From: Moritella sp. 5
Lineage (GTDB): Bacteria; Pseudomonadota; Gammaproteobacteria; Enterobacterales; Moritellaceae
Direction: 5' to 3'
Assembly: GCF_018219455.1 (NCBI RefSeq)
Contig: NZ_CP056122.1
Location: 1,612,001 to 1,676,000 of the forward strand
DNA length: 64,000 nucleotides
Both the position numbers and the translations under genes were made by a program. The notes under the pieces were generated by a model. The model was not told the DNA's origin. It was given only the letters and a program-made list of their open reading frames with translations, and searched no databases. This document shows, in pieces, positions 8,611 to 18,412 of the stretch (position 1 is the first letter of the stretch; each line of letters opens with the position of its first letter).

Positions 8611-9213
8611 ATGAAGTTCAGTCCCTTGCTAGATCAGCTGATTAATGATCTACAAATTTTACCGGGTGTAGGCCCTAAGTCTGCACAGCGTATCGCTTTT
8701 CATATTTTAGAACGCAAGCGTGATAATGCTGTATCTTTGGCGCATTCTTTAGAGAAGGCTATGATTGAGATTGGTCATTGCCAGCAGTGTAATACACTGA
8801 CTGAATTAGATATTTGTGCTATTTGCGCAAACCCTAAACGTCAAAGTGAAAAAACACTTTGTGTTGTTGAAGGTCCCGCTGATGTTGCGGCGATTGAACA
8901 AACCAATCAATTTAGTGGTCAATATTTTGTACTCATGGGTCACTTATCACCATTAGATGGTATCGGACCGGATGAAATAGGCTTAGATAAGCTAGCCGAG
9001 TTATTAGCATCAGGTCGCTATGAAGAGCTTATTTTAGCAACGAATCCTACCGTTGAAGGCGAAGCTACTGCCTATTATATTGCTGAAATAGCACAAGAAT
9101 ATGGCGTGAAAGCAAGCCGTATTGCGCATGGCGTTCCAGTGGGTGGTGAATTAGAGTATGTAGATGGAACGACCTTGTCCCATTCATTACTTGGTCGACA
9201 GCTAATCTGCTAA
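8611..9213 (+). CDS. recR: recombination mediator RecR
   Basis: With RecF/RecO, RecR loads RecA onto SSB-coated gapped DNA. 200 residues, standard length. It shows the helix-hairpin-helix start ([18 protein letters not shown], 15-32), a C4 zinc finger with Cys57/60/69/72, and a Toprim domain starting at [10 protein letters not shown] (about 82) and continuing to [13 protein letters not shown]. The C-terminal [21 protein letters not shown] is the usual RecR end. A strong GGAG ribosome-binding site precedes the ATG. In E. coli recR directly follows ybaB; here it has its own upstream region after an opposite-strand insertion. Confidence 0.97.
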   Translation: MKFSPLLDQLINDLQILPGVGPKSAQRIAFHILERKRDNAVSLAHSLEKAMIEIGHCQQCNTLTELDICAICANPKRQSEKTLCVVEGPADVAAIEQTNQFSGQYFVLMGHLSPLDGIGPDEIGLDKLAELLASGRYEELILATNPTVEGEATAYYIAEIAQEYGVKASRIAHGVPVGGELEYVDGTTLSHSLLGRQLIC

Positions 9214-9430
9214 TTATAAGTCGATATTGTTAATAAATTCAGTTAGTTGATTGATAAGTAGAGAACAGTAAACATCAGTGTGGTTGGAATAGACAATGTT
9301 AACATTGCTTTGAATGTATTACTAAAATTCATAGAGACCTCAGTCTTAAGAGTTAAGTAATAACATCCTTGTCATTAATATAATGAGATAAAGCATAGCA
9401 ATTTAGTATTGCTAATACTAGCCAAAGAAC

Positions 9431-9464
9431 AAAAAAACCGATAGCTCTCACTATCGGTTTTTTA
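9431..9464. terminator. bidirectional terminator between recR and sodB
   Basis: AAAAAACCGATAG (9432-9444) pairs perfectly with CTATCGGTTTTTT (9451-9463) around a 6-nt loop, with A and T runs on each side. It serves the converging recR (plus) and sodB (minus). Confidence 0.9.
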
Positions 9465-9505
9465 TTATTGTCTACTGTAAGACGAACCTAGGACTAACAG
9501 GTTAA

Positions 9506-10090
9506 TTAAGCTGCGAAGTTAGCGGCAGCGAAATCCCAGTTAGCTAGTGCCCAGAAACCTTTAAGGTAGCTAGGGCGTAGGTTACGGTAATCAATGTAGT
9601 AAGCGTGTTCCCACAGGTCAACAGTGATTAGTGGTGTAACACCAGCTTCAGTGATAGGAGTACCTGCGTTAGAAGTGTTAACTATTTCTAATTCGCCTTC
9701 AGCGTTTTTAACTAACCAAGTCCAGCTTGAACCGAAGTTGTTTACTGCTTTGTCGTTGAATGCTGTTTGGAATGCTTCGAAAGAACCGAATTTAGCGTTG
9801 ATAGCGTCAGCTAGTGCGCCTTCTGGTTGACCTTTTGCATTTGGAGTAAGGCTGTTCCAGTAGAATGTGTGGTTCCAAACTTGTGCTGCGTTATTGAAAA
9901 CAGGACCTTCAGAAGATTTAACAATTTCTTCTAATGATTTTTCAGCAAGAGGTGTGCTTTCGATTAGACCGTTAAGCTTAACCACGTAAGTGTTGTGGTG
10001 TTTGCCGTAATGGAAAGAAAGAGTCTCAGCAGAGATATGTGGTTCAAGTGCATCTTGTGCGTACGGTAAAGCTGGTAGTGTAATACTCAT
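9506..10090 (-). CDS. sodB: superoxide dismutase [Fe]
   Basis: Dismutates superoxide to oxygen and hydrogen peroxide. 194 residues, typical FeSOD length. The metal ligands are His27 ([12 protein letters not shown]), His74 (VWNHTFYW), Asp158 and His162 ([13 protein letters not shown]). [11 protein letters not shown] and FGSSWTWLV favour the Fe rather than the Mn type, and the absence of a signal peptide places it in the cytoplasm. AAGGAA precedes the ATG. It is divergent from grxD, another iron- and redox-linked gene. Confidence 0.96.
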   Translation of the reverse strand: MSITLPALPYAQDALEPHISAETLSFHYGKHHNTYVVKLNGLIESTPLAEKSLEEIVKSSEGPVFNNAAQVWNHTFYWNSLTPNAKGQPEGALADAINAKFGSFEAFQTAFNDKAVNNFGSSWTWLVKNAEGELEIVNTSNAGTPITEAGVTPLITVDLWEHAYYIDYRNLRPSYLKGFWALANWDFAAANFAA

Positions 10091-10109
10091 AGGTATTTCC
10101 TTATTTATT

Positions 10110-10126
10110 GATAGCTAAAAGCTATC
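10110..10126 (-). promoter_or_regulatory. small hairpin in sodB 5' leader
   Basis: GATAGCT and AGCTATC form a perfect 7-bp stem with a 3-nt loop, about 20 nt before the sodB start codon. sodB leaders in other gammaproteobacteria are targets of the iron-responsive sRNA RyhB, but no such pairing is shown here. Confidence 0.35.
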
Positions 10127-10158
10127 CATTGCTCATTATTGATTTAATTATTGGAGGA

Positions 10159-10187
10159 ATACTAACGCTAGCGCTAAATATATTCAA
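10159..10187 (-). promoter_or_regulatory. candidate sodB promoter with internal palindrome
   Basis: Minus strand: TTGAAT (10187-10182), a 17-bp spacer, TAGTAT (10164-10159). The spacer contains the palindrome CGCTAGCG, within TTAGCGCTAGCGTTAG, which could be an operator. The implied 5' leader is about 60 nt and includes the hairpin at 10110-10126. Reading by eye only. Confidence 0.4.
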
Positions 10188-10428
10188 GTATTTGACTGTA
10201 ATTGTATTGCTCAATTAATAAATTGTTACGAGTGAATTCATTTCTTAACAATTAGACTAAATATAAAACAAAATAACCCTACAAAATAACGGTGTTAACC
10301 AAGCTATAATTAGCATAAAATGGCTGCGAAATTTGTATTTATATAATGCATTCTATGGTTAGAGTTTAAATAACTAGATTCAAATAATAACTACAATAGA
10401 TGTAAACGCTAAGATTTGTGAGGACACA

Positions 10429-10758
10429 ATGGAAACTTTAGATAAAATCAAACAGCAACTTGCTGAGAACTCAATCATCCTATACATGAAAGGATCTCCA
10501 AAACTACCTAGCTGTGGTTTTTCTTCACAAGCATCACAAGCAGTAATCAATTGTGGTGAGCAATTTGCTTACGTTGATATTCTACAAAACCCAGATATCC
10601 GCGCTGAATTACCAAAATACGCTAACTGGCCTACATTCCCACAACTATGGGTTGAAGGCGAGCTTGTTGGCGGTTGTGACATCATCATGGAAATGTTCCA
10701 ACAAGGTGAGCTACAGCCATTAATCGCTGCAGCTGCTGCAAAAGCAAAAGCTGAATAA
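10429..10758 (+). CDS. grxD: monothiol glutaredoxin, CGFS type
   Basis: Grx4-type protein that binds and transfers [2Fe-2S] clusters with glutathione and links iron status to cluster assembly. 109 residues, with the CGFS active site at 29-32 preceded by the characteristic MKGSPKLPSCGFS. Other marks are the cis-proline segment WPTFPQLWVEGELVGG and GGCDIIMEM for glutathione binding. A GAGG site lies before the ATG. An Ala/Lys-rich end follows the fold. Single-gene unit, bounded by a strong terminator. Confidence 0.96.
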   Translation: METLDKIKQQLAENSIILYMKGSPKLPSCGFSSQASQAVINCGEQFAYVDILQNPDIRAELPKYANWPTFPQLWVEGELVGGCDIIMEMFQQGELQPLIAAAAAKAKAE

Positions 10759-10829
10759 CTGTTAATAGTTGTTAAGCGTTAGTTGTGTTATAAGCGCTCT
10801 TAATCGTTTGTAAACATAATCAGAATATT

Positions 10830-10857
10830 AAAAAGGGAAGCAATTGCTTCCCTTTTT
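10830..10857. terminator. terminator after grxD
   Basis: A perfect 28-bp palindrome (AAAAAGGGAAGCAA and its complement) ending in a T5 run. It terminates grxD and, on the other strand, could serve the antiporter gene ending at 10951. Confidence 0.85.
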
Positions 10858-10950
10858 AAGGTCTGTGATTTAATCATCGATTGTTTAAATCACAGATTAT
10901 TTAGCAATCGAGAGTACCGATATTTAGCTTACGGTACTGCCTCATACCCT

Positions 10951-12276
10951 TTACAGCGTAACTGCAGCAATCCAACCAAAGATAATAAGCGGAATATTAT
11001 AGTGGATGAACGTTGGGATCACCGAGTCTCGAATATGATCGTGTTGGCCATCAACATTTAGACCCGATGTTGGACCTAATGTTGAGTCTGATGCTGGTGA
11101 ACCTGCATCACCAAGCGCGGCAGCAGTACCCACAAGAGATGCTGTTGCTAATGGTGAGAAACCAAACTGCAAAGCAAGAGGTACATAGATAGTAGCAAGA
11201 ATTGGGATTGTAGAGAAAGATGAACCAATCCCCATCGTTACCAATAAACCTGTTACTAGCATTAGCAATGCAGCCAGACCTTTATTGTCACCAATGACAC
11301 CACCGATTGAACTCACTAATGATTCAACACCGCTTGTTGCTTTCATTACTTCAGCAAAACCTGATGCTGCGATCATAATGAAACCAATCATTGCCATCAT
11401 GTGTACACCGCGAGTGAACATATCTTGTGTTTCGTGGAATTTGATAACACCACCAAGCGTAAAGATAATGAAGCCAGTGAGTGCGCCAAGAATGATTGAA
11501 TCATAAGTTAACTGTAAGCTTAATGCTGAAACAATCGCAACCATAGCCACAATGATGTGACGAGGGTTAAATTCAACCGGTTTATTTTCTTTAGCGGTTA
11601 ATTCGCTTTCAACCAAATATTCACGAGGTTTACGATAGGTAAATACCACGGCCGTAATTAAACCAATAACCATACCTAATACAGGTAAAGCCATTGCCGT
11701 TGGTAATTGCTCAGCAACAACATTCGCACCGTTATCATTTAGATTTTTAAGTAGAATGTTGTTTAAGAAGATGCCACCAAAACCGATAGGTAGGAACATA
11801 TACGTTGCAGTTAGACCAAAAGTGATCACGCAAGCGACAGCACGACGGTCTAATTTTAATTTAGTCATCACACCAAGTAGCGGGGGAACAAGTAAAGGAA
11901 TAAAGGCAATATGAACAGGGATAACGTTTTGTGATGAGATCGCGACGAGTAGTAAGGTGAAGAGTAAACCGTACTTAAAACCGTTAATTTGACGTTGTGA
12001 GTTACCATCACCTAGACGGCTAACAATTTTAGCTGCGAGTAGGTCTGTAATACCTGACTTTGAGATTGCAACGGCAAATGCACCTAACATGGCATAGTTT
12101 AAGGCAATTGACGCACCACCACCTAAACCCGAGTTAAAGGCCGAAATAACTTCTTCTAAAGGTAAACCACCAATTAAACCACCTAAAAAGGCACTAATTG
12201 TTAGTGCTACAACCACATTAATCCGCATAAAACTGAGGATTAGCATAGCTAGCACTGCGATAACTACAGGATTCAT
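10951..12276 (-). CDS. Na+/H+ antiporter family (NhaC/YuiF-like) membrane transporter
   Basis: 441 residues with about eleven or twelve hydrophobic spans, starting [19 protein letters not shown]. Features typical of this family are the repeated GGLIGG/GLGGG glycine segments near residues 32-55, the central cytoplasmic loop ([19 protein letters not shown], about 215-235), and the C-terminal [20 protein letters not shown] motif with conserved Asp/Ser residues in a broken helix. Relatives are annotated as Na+/H+ antiporters or, for B. subtilis YuiF, histidine uptake, so the substrate is uncertain. It is an inner-membrane protein and a single gene. Confidence 0.88.
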   Translation of the reverse strand: MNPVVIAVLAMLILSFMRINVVVALTISAFLGGLIGGLPLEEVISAFNSGLGGGASIALNYAMLGAFAVAISKSGITDLLAAKIVSRLGDGNSQRQINGFKYGLLFTLLLVAISSQNVIPVHIAFIPLLVPPLLGVMTKLKLDRRAVACVITFGLTATYMFLPIGFGGIFLNNILLKNLNDNGANVVAEQLPTAMALPVLGMVIGLITAVVFTYRKPREYLVESELTAKENKPVEFNPRHIIVAMVAIVSALSLQLTYDSIILGALTGFIIFTLGGVIKFHETQDMFTRGVHMMAMIGFIMIAASGFAEVMKATSGVESLVSSIGGVIGDNKGLAALLMLVTGLLVTMGIGSSFSTIPILATIYVPLALQFGFSPLATASLVGTAAALGDAGSPASDSTLGPTSGLNVDGQHDHIRDSVIPTFIHYNIPLIIFGWIAAVTL

Positions 12277-12687
12277 TTATCTACTTTCCAATGTTAATAA
12301 TTCTATTGAAGGTAGTATATAAAACTATACTACATAAGATAAGTGAATTTTAAGTCTATTTATGGGTAATTATGCAGATGTAGTGAATTATTGCCGTTAA
12401 AAATGAAAAACCTTAACTATTTGATAGTTATTTTTATATTTATCATTTGTTGCGAAGAGCATTTTGAGTGCTAGCATTGCTTTATGCACTTGGGGTTTTA
12501 TTCTTTAATTGCCGCTGTAACCGGTCCTTCGTATGGATTTGATTAACTATACCTAGTGATGACACCTAAATCATAGAGAAGCTTGTTGTAAAATAAATAT
12601 GTACTTATTAAGTTTTCATGGTGAGTTTCTCGAATTAGAGTCGGTGTTTAGGCTGCATTGTTAGATTTTTATGGTGTTTAATAATTC
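12277..12687. other. intergenic, 411 bp, little recognisable
   Basis: A+T-rich region upstream of the antiporter (minus strand). A small hairpin (AACTAT-TTG-ATAGTT, about 12415-12429) with a following T run is visible, but no gene or clear promoter pair. Confidence 0.5.
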
Positions 12688-12834
12688 ATGATTAATTTAG
12701 CTAAAATAAATAACAATAAAATCAATACTATTGTTATCAGCACTCGCTTTCATAGGTATTTCATCCTTAAGTTGATTCCCTATTTGGCTTATGTGAATAA
12801 ATCTATCCGAATTATATATCAATTGGTTGAGCTA

Positions 12835-13191
12835 GTGACGCCGCAGTGTCGACGTATATTTTGGGGCTCACTCATGTTGATTTCTACTTCCGTAAATGCC
12901 GGAAGTATAGAAAATGATAAACAGAAACACTTTATTGCGGAGACGGTAATTTGCGGTACAACCATGATGTATACAGAAAGTTGGTGGCAGACGATACTCG
13001 TTGGTTTATCTATTGGAGTTTTGAAGGAAACCTATGATGCGGGCCAGGAAGGGAATGAGTTTAGTAAAAACGACATGGTGGCAAACATATTAGGGTGTCT
13101 GGCTGGAGCAAGTTATGGCGCGACAGTGTTACATTTTCATTATGAAAGTGATACAGGTACTACGACCATCGGTATTAAGGGGAAGTTTTAA
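12835..13191 (+). CDS. YfiM/DUF2279-like envelope protein
   Basis: Resembles the YfiM family: DKQKHF followed by a hydrophobic stretch, then GVLKETYDAGQEGNEFSKNDMVANILG, matching the family pattern D-K--H ... KE--D---G--FS--D---N--G. Function of the family is not established. I place the start at GTG 12835 because it gives a 22-residue signal peptide (RRIFWGSLMLISTSVNA, cleavage before GS). The alternative ATG 12688 adds 49 residues of unusual N-terminus and has no ribosome-binding site. It is about 119 residues in the short form. Likely periplasmic or envelope-associated. Confidence 0.7.
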   Translation: MTPQCRRIFWGSLMLISTSVNAGSIENDKQKHFIAETVICGTTMMYTESWWQTILVGLSIGVLKETYDAGQEGNEFSKNDMVANILGCLAGASYGATVLHFHYESDTGTTTIGIKGKF

Positions 13192-13289
13192 GTAGCAATA
13201 CTCATATTCTATATTTTGCCCCTATACAGTTACAACATTACGGCTCACTAAGGTTCGCGATACTTGTTGTTACAAAGGGGCATAATGAT

Positions 13290-13982
13290 TTATTCGGTGT
13301 CAGCGTTTAACGTGCTATCACTTACAGTTTCTAGCTCTGCTTCTTCTTCAGGAACAGGTAGTGGCCAACCGCCCATATCTTTCCATTTATTCACTATGTA
13401 GCAAAATAATTGCGCAGTTTGTTCTGTATCATATTTAGCAGAATGCGCTTGTTTATGATCAAAAGGAATACCGGCAGCCATACATGCTTTAGCAAGTACT
13501 GTTTGACCAACAGCTAGACCAGCAAGTGTCGTGGTATCAAATGTAGCGAAAGGATGAAAAGGATTACGTTTAATCTTTTCTCTATTCGATGCAGCACTTA
13601 AAAAACCGTGATCAAATGCCGCATTGTGCGCAACCATGATTGCACGATGGCAACCTGTATCTTTTAAGCCTTTGCGCACAGCTTTATAGATCTCGGTGAT
13701 CGCTTCGCGTTCAGGTACTGCACCACGTAATGGATTAGTTGGGTCGATACCGGTAAAGTCTAAGGCTGCTTGTTCTAAATTAGCACCTTCAAATGGTTCA
13801 ACGTTAAAGTGTAAGGTATGCGAAATTTTAAGATAGCCATCTTCATCCATTTCCAGGATAGAAGCGGCGATCTCTAACATCGCATCTGTTTGTGCATTAA
13901 ATCCCGCAGTTTCGATATCGATAACAACAGGGAAGTAGCCACGGAATCGTTGGCTAAAAGCTGATTTTTCAGTTGTGCTCAT
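13290..13982 (-). CDS. rnt: ribonuclease T
   Basis: DEDDh 3'-5' exoribonuclease that trims tRNA and other stable RNA ends and also attacks single-stranded DNA. 230 residues. Catalytic residues are visible: Asp22 and Glu24 ([10 protein letters not shown]), Asp124 ([10 protein letters not shown]), His180 and Asp185 ([13 protein letters not shown]). The length exceeds E. coli RNase T (215) by an acidic tail rich in Glu ([14 protein letters not shown]). It is divergent from motY, an arrangement also seen in Vibrio. Confidence 0.96.
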   Translation of the reverse strand: MSTTEKSAFSQRFRGYFPVVIDIETAGFNAQTDAMLEIAASILEMDEDGYLKISHTLHFNVEPFEGANLEQAALDFTGIDPTNPLRGAVPEREAITEIYKAVRKGLKDTGCHRAIMVAHNAAFDHGFLSAASNREKIKRNPFHPFATFDTTTLAGLAVGQTVLAKACMAAGIPFDHKQAHSAKYDTEQTAQLFCYIVNKWKDMGGWPLPVPEEEAELETVSDSTLNADTE

Positions 13983-14203
13983 GTGATCATTAATTAATGT
14001 TGACTTGAATAGGATTATGCCATAATAATTGCTTGTCCTCTAATCAACTTTACTAATTTGTTGTTAGTTGTCGGCATTATCAACAAGGAATCAATTTTAG
14101 GTACTTTTTATTTTTTTAGATATTTATAGAAAAGTAACTCAAGTTATTTCACTTAATACCGATAAGTTAATATGGGCTTCGAATAAACAGGATTTTGAAC
14201 CGT

Positions 14204-15085
14204 ATGATCAACTGCCAACATTTTATAATTGCTTCACTTGTTGCTTTTGGTTCAACAAGTGCCTCTGCTAACATAAAAAACTATGCGGCTAATTACGAAT
14301 TTTCTCAATGGGAAAATAGTCGTTCTACGCCTGTACAATGTAGCTTGAAGCATGATATTCCTCGTTACGGGCAAGCCATTTTTACTAGTCGCGCCTCGAA
14401 ATTAATCAACCTTGATTTTGAATTAGATATGAAACGTCTACCTGCGCAAGCTGAAATGGCTTCATTACGTTCTGTTCCACCAAGCTGGAAGCCGGGGAGT
14501 GCAGCCCAAGATCTTGCTGATGTTAAACTGTACCGCCAATTTACGGGGTATGTGAGTGAGCAGCCTGCTTGGCGCATGCTTGATGCATTAGATTCTGGCG
14601 ACTATCCCACATTCTACTTTCGAGACTGGTACCGCGGCGGTGAGTTTATTAGCGTTGGTCTGTCTTCGGTTAACTTCCAAAATAAATACCAAGAATTCCT
14701 AGAATGCGTGAGTAACCTATTACCCTATAGCTTGGATGATATTGCTTATTCAGTGCTTGATTTCAATACCGCAAGTGATGAGTTAACACAGAAAAGTCAA
14801 CAACGTTTAGCGATGATCAGTGAATTCTTACAATACAGTCCAGACATTAATGTTGTTGTTGTTGATAGTTATACTGGTAGCTATGGCGACGAGTTACAAA
14901 ATTTACAAACATCTTCGTTACGTGCCGAAAATATTAAGCAATATTTTTTAGACAGTGGCCTGAAAAACCTAGAAATCGAAACTAATGGTTATGGCGAGAA
15001 AAGCCAAATAGCATCGAATAGTAATATTATTGAACGACAAAAAAATCAACGCGTTGTGATATCATTAGGGCAACCCATTCTTTAA
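14204..15085 (+). CDS. motY: Na+-type flagellar stator-associated protein MotY
   Basis: T-ring component of sodium-driven polar flagella that anchors the PomA/PomB stator. The N-terminal half contains SRASKLINLDFELDMKR, SWKPGS and FYFRDWYRGGE, all matching Vibrio MotY. The C-terminal half is an OmpA-like peptidoglycan-binding domain (FNTASDELTQKSQQRL through NGYGEK and ERQKNQRVVISLG). I use ATG 14204: AGGA at 14189-14192 lies 11 nt upstream, and it gives 293 residues, the Vibrio length, with signal peptide cleavage after SASA. A TTG at 14195 is too close to the AGGA. Confidence 0.93.
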   Translation: MINCQHFIIASLVAFGSTSASANIKNYAANYEFSQWENSRSTPVQCSLKHDIPRYGQAIFTSRASKLINLDFELDMKRLPAQAEMASLRSVPPSWKPGSAAQDLADVKLYRQFTGYVSEQPAWRMLDALDSGDYPTFYFRDWYRGGEFISVGLSSVNFQNKYQEFLECVSNLLPYSLDDIAYSVLDFNTASDELTQKSQQRLAMISEFLQYSPDINVVVVDSYTGSYGDELQNLQTSSLRAENIKQYFLDSGLKNLEIETNGYGEKSQIASNSNIIERQKNQRVVISLGQPIL

Positions 15086-15099
15086 TCGCATTCATTTCT

Positions 15100-15130
15100 C
15101 AATCTATATTGATATTCTCAATATAGATTG
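15100..15130. repeat. 13-bp perfect inverted repeat after motY
   Basis: CAATCTATATTGA and TCAATATAGATTG separated by 5 nt. It is placed like a terminator 15 bp past the motY stop but has no T run on the plus strand. It could be an intrinsic end stabiliser or a protein-binding palindrome. Confidence 0.5.
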
Positions 15131-15349
15131 CCTGTACAAAATCATTATAAATAAAGTACTTCGCAGAGTCTTCTGCTAAACTATCGGTATTATTTATATG
15201 AATTAACCTATGTTTTATCTGTAAGACAATGTATTAATTTGTAAGCCATTGTAATAAACCATTTTATGGTTTAGTTGTGTACTTTATAATCAGCTGAATT
15301 AATTGTTCCACATAGAAATGGAACGACGTTTTTAGCTAAAGGATATTTA

Positions 15350-17299
15350 ATGCTTAACTCTTCAAAACGACGATTGGGTGTATTTTACCCCATTGTTACT
15401 ACATTCTTTATTTGCCTCATTATATTAAACATTTCTCGACTAGGATTAAGCCTCTGGCAGGCAGATCGTGTTACTGACGTTAGCGGTTGGGGGACGATTT
15501 TTCTTAGTGGTTTACGTATCGATATCGCGACTTTATCTTATTTGTTGATATTACCAGCAATGCTGACGTGTTTTCTTTCTAACGATGGTCTGGTTGGGCG
15601 AATTTGGCATGTAATACTTCGTTTGTGGATAGTGACAGGCTTGTGGTTCGTGATGTATATGGAGCTAGCGACACCTTCATTTATTATGGAGTATGATGTT
15701 CGTCCGAATCGTCTGTTTGTCGAGTACTTGATTTATCCGAAAGAAGTGTTTGGTATGCTTTGGAGTGGTTACAAACTCGAGTTATTTATTGGTATGGTTG
15801 CGTCAATTATAACCGTGCTGGGAGGATGGAAATTAAGTGGCCATCTTGTTAAAGGGCTGACATTCCCTCGTTGGTACTGGCGTCCTGTATTAGCATTGTG
15901 TGTGGTCGCTGTTTGTGTGATGGGGGCCCGTTCTACTTTGGGGCATCGTCCGATGAATCCTGCAATGATTGCGTTTTCAACCGACCCTCTGATGAATGAC
16001 TTTGCATTAAACTCGTCTTATTCATTGCTATTCGCTGTGAAGCAAATGAAGTCTGAAGATGACGCGTTTAAATATTACGGTAAGATGGATACACAACAAA
16101 TCATTAAGTTGATCCGTGAATCGACGAGTCTTTCTCCTGAGCAGTTTACATCAAACGAACAGCCCACTCTTGCTATGCGTAAAGCAACTTACCAAGGTAA
16201 ACCAAAGAACATTGTGATTTTGTTGCAAGAGAGTCTAGGTGCGCGATATGTGGGGGCTTTAGGTGGATTACCACTGACACCAAATCTTGACGCTATCATA
16301 CAAGAAGGCTGGAGTTTTAATCGTATGTATGCAACTGGTACGCGTTCAGTGCGAGGAATTGAGGCTGTAATAACTGGATTCTCCCCAACGCCTGCTCGTT
16401 CTGTTGTTAAACTAGGTAAAAGCCAAACTAACTTCTTTACGGCTGCAAATTTATTGAATGAAAAAGGTTACCACACTCAGTTCATTTATGGTGGAGAGAG
16501 CTATTTTGATAACATGAAAAGCTTCTTCTTAGGTAATGGCTTTGTTGATATGCAAGACTTCCCAACCTTTACTAACCCTAAATTTGTAGGATCTTGGGGG
16601 GCGTCAGATGAAGACCTGTACGATAAAGCGGATGAGCAATTCGCCATGCTGTCTAAGCAAGACAAGCCATTTTTCAGTTTAGTGTTTACCTCATCGAATC
16701 ATAGTCCGTTTGATTATCCTGATAATCGAATTACAGCGTATAACACACCGAAGCAAACACGTGAAAATGCAGCTAAATATTCAGACTACGCATTAGGTAC
16801 CTTTATTAATAAAGCGAAAAAATCGTCGTATTGGAAAGACACTATTTTTGTGGTGATTGCGGATCATGATTCACGTGCTTACGGAAACCAATTAGTACCG
16901 ATTGACCATTTCCGTATTCCAGCAGTGATCTTTGGTGGTGATGTGAAGCCGCGTGAGGATGATCGCTTAACAAGTCAAATCGATCTGCTACCAACATTAT
17001 TGTCACTGGCTGGCATTGATAGTGTGACGCCAATGATTGGTCACGATATGACACAAAACATTGATCCATCGAAGTTACGTGCGATGATGCAGTTCTACAA
17101 GAACTTTGCGTGGATGGATAATAATAATGATGTCGTTATTTTCCAACCAGAAAAGCCCGAATCTAGCTACCATTACGATGCAAACACTACGAACTTGACC
17201 AGTAAGCCAGTATCGAAAGATATGGTCATTAAGGCTAAAGCTAATGCACTATGGGGTAGTTTAGCTTATAAGAATAACTTATACACACCAGTAAATTAG
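15350..17299 (+). CDS. LTA-synthase-family membrane protein (sulfatase fold)
   Basis: 649 residues. Five N-terminal membrane spans (about 10-200) are followed by an extracytoplasmic sulfatase/alkaline-phosphatase fold (about 285-600). Fold marks: VILLQESLGARYVG (metal-binding Glu), the GTRSVRG segment with candidate nucleophile Thr331, FTSSNHSPF, and VVIADHDSR for the second metal site. In Gram-positive LtaS this fold adds glycerol-phosphate units. In Gram-negatives relatives make osmoregulated glucans or modify envelope glycans, so the exact donor is unknown here. AAGGA precedes the ATG. A single gene with its own terminator. Confidence 0.88.
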   Translation: MLNSSKRRLGVFYPIVTTFFICLIILNISRLGLSLWQADRVTDVSGWGTIFLSGLRIDIATLSYLLILPAMLTCFLSNDGLVGRIWHVILRLWIVTGLWFVMYMELATPSFIMEYDVRPNRLFVEYLIYPKEVFGMLWSGYKLELFIGMVASIITVLGGWKLSGHLVKGLTFPRWYWRPVLALCVVAVCVMGARSTLGHRPMNPAMIAFSTDPLMNDFALNSSYSLLFAVKQMKSEDDAFKYYGKMDTQQIIKLIRESTSLSPEQFTSNEQPTLAMRKATYQGKPKNIVILLQESLGARYVGALGGLPLTPNLDAIIQEGWSFNRMYATGTRSVRGIEAVITGFSPTPARSVVKLGKSQTNFFTAANLLNEKGYHTQFIYGGESYFDNMKSFFLGNGFVDMQDFPTFTNPKFVGSWGASDEDLYDKADEQFAMLSKQDKPFFSLVFTSSNHSPFDYPDNRITAYNTPKQTRENAAKYSDYALGTFINKAKKSSYWKDTIFVVIADHDSRAYGNQLVPIDHFRIPAVIFGGDVKPREDDRLTSQIDLLPTLLSLAGIDSVTPMIGHDMTQNIDPSKLRAMMQFYKNFAWMDNNNDVVIFQPEKPESSYHYDANTTNLTSKPVSKDMVIKAKANALWGSLAYKNNLYTPVN

Positions 17300-17345
17300 T
17301 ATTAATTTGTTCAGGCTTAAGCTTGAGTTAATATAGCTATGATAT

Positions 17346-17380
17346 AAAGGCGTTAAGAACGATACTCTTAGCGCCTTTTT
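17346..17380 (+). terminator. terminator after LtaS-like gene
   Basis: AAGGCGTTAAGA and TCTTAGCGCCTT form a 12-bp stem (one G-T wobble) with a 7-nt loop and a T5 tail. Confidence 0.88.
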
Positions 17381-17440
17381 ATTTGTGATATCATTAGCAT
17401 AAGCAATTCTTTAATATCACTCAGCTGTATAGGACGTGTT

Positions 17441-17881
17441 ATGCAATTCTTACATACAATGGTTCGTGTCAAAAATTTGAAAGCATCCTTAGACTTTTAC
17501 TGTAATAAACTTGGTTTAATCGAAGTTAAACGTAATGATTATGAAGCTGCACGTTTTTCCCTCATCTTTTTAGCTGCTCCTGGCGATGCAGAACAAGCGA
17601 AAAAAACATCTAGCCCAACACTTGAACTTACCTATAATTGGGATGAAGAAGAGTATGAAGGCGGTCGTAATTTTGGTCACTTAGCTTACGAAGTTGAAGA
17701 TATTTATACTACATGTGCAGATTTACAGGCCGCTGGTGTCATTATCAACCGTCCTCCACGTGATGGTTATATGGCATTTATCCGCTCACCGGATGGCATT
17801 TCTATCGAGTTATTACAAAAAGGCGCTAAATTAGCACCACAAGAACCTTGGACTTCAATGCAAAATATTGGTGAATGGTAA
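17441..17881 (+). CDS. gloA: glyoxalase I-like VOC protein (lactoylglutathione lyase)
   Basis: Converts the hemithioacetal of methylglyoxal and glutathione to S-lactoylglutathione. 146 residues with the two-module VOC fold. Putative metal ligands His5 (FLHTMVRV), Glu62 (LELTYNW), His80 (NFGHLAYEV) and Glu123 (GISIELLQ) align with those of E. coli GloA (135 aa). The LTYNW motif is shared with true GloA, but overall divergence and an extra C-terminal segment (APQEPWTSMQNIGEW) leave open a related VOC activity. AGGA ribosome-binding site. Confidence 0.82.
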   Translation: MQFLHTMVRVKNLKASLDFYCNKLGLIEVKRNDYEAARFSLIFLAAPGDAEQAKKTSSPTLELTYNWDEEEYEGGRNFGHLAYEVEDIYTTCADLQAAGVIINRPPRDGYMAFIRSPDGISIELLQKGAKLAPQEPWTSMQNIGEW

Positions 17882-18348
17882 CAAGTCATTACTGGGTTGC
17901 AATCACTCGCTATTAGCGTGATTTATTAAATTTAACATCGTTAATAAGTCACACTAATTTAATCTCTCTACTATTTAACTTTAACAAATCTAATATACTA
18001 TAAAGTTATATCAAACACTTCCTTTAGTTTTTAAATGTATAAAAACTGCGTTATATAACAGATTGGCATATATATATGATTCTTTATGAATAAAGAGAAT
18101 AACTCTTGCTAAATTAATTTTAGTTGTTCTATTTCAATGAAAATAAAATGTAAACATTCTTATCTATATTTTTATTTAACAATTAACATGTGGCTAAGCT
18201 TTTAATATCAATGATTTGGATTCTGGTGTTATTGTTTTTATTCAACTTGTTAAAAAGGTTAACTTTTTATTTAAATTTGTTTTTATCGTTTGTAACGTTA
18301 GAATTAAATTATATTTATAGCTTTGTTGATATTTTAAACTATTAAAAA
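17882..18348. other. long A+T-rich intergenic stretch before satP
   Basis: About 470 bp with no credible frame or RNA gene. It is very A+T-rich with many T runs. It probably carries regulatory sites for satP, but I saw no clear CRP palindrome. Confidence 0.5.
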
Positions 18349-18377
18349 TTGCCCTGTTAGAATTATTAATCTACAAT
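18349..18377 (+). promoter_or_regulatory. candidate satP promoter
   Basis: TTGCCC (18349-18354), a 17-bp spacer and TACAAT (18372-18377). The predicted start near 18384 leaves a short leader of about 30 nt before ATG 18413. Confidence 0.5.
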
Positions 18378-18412
18378 CGCGGCCTCTTTAAATTCGACAG
18401 GTTTTATATGTA

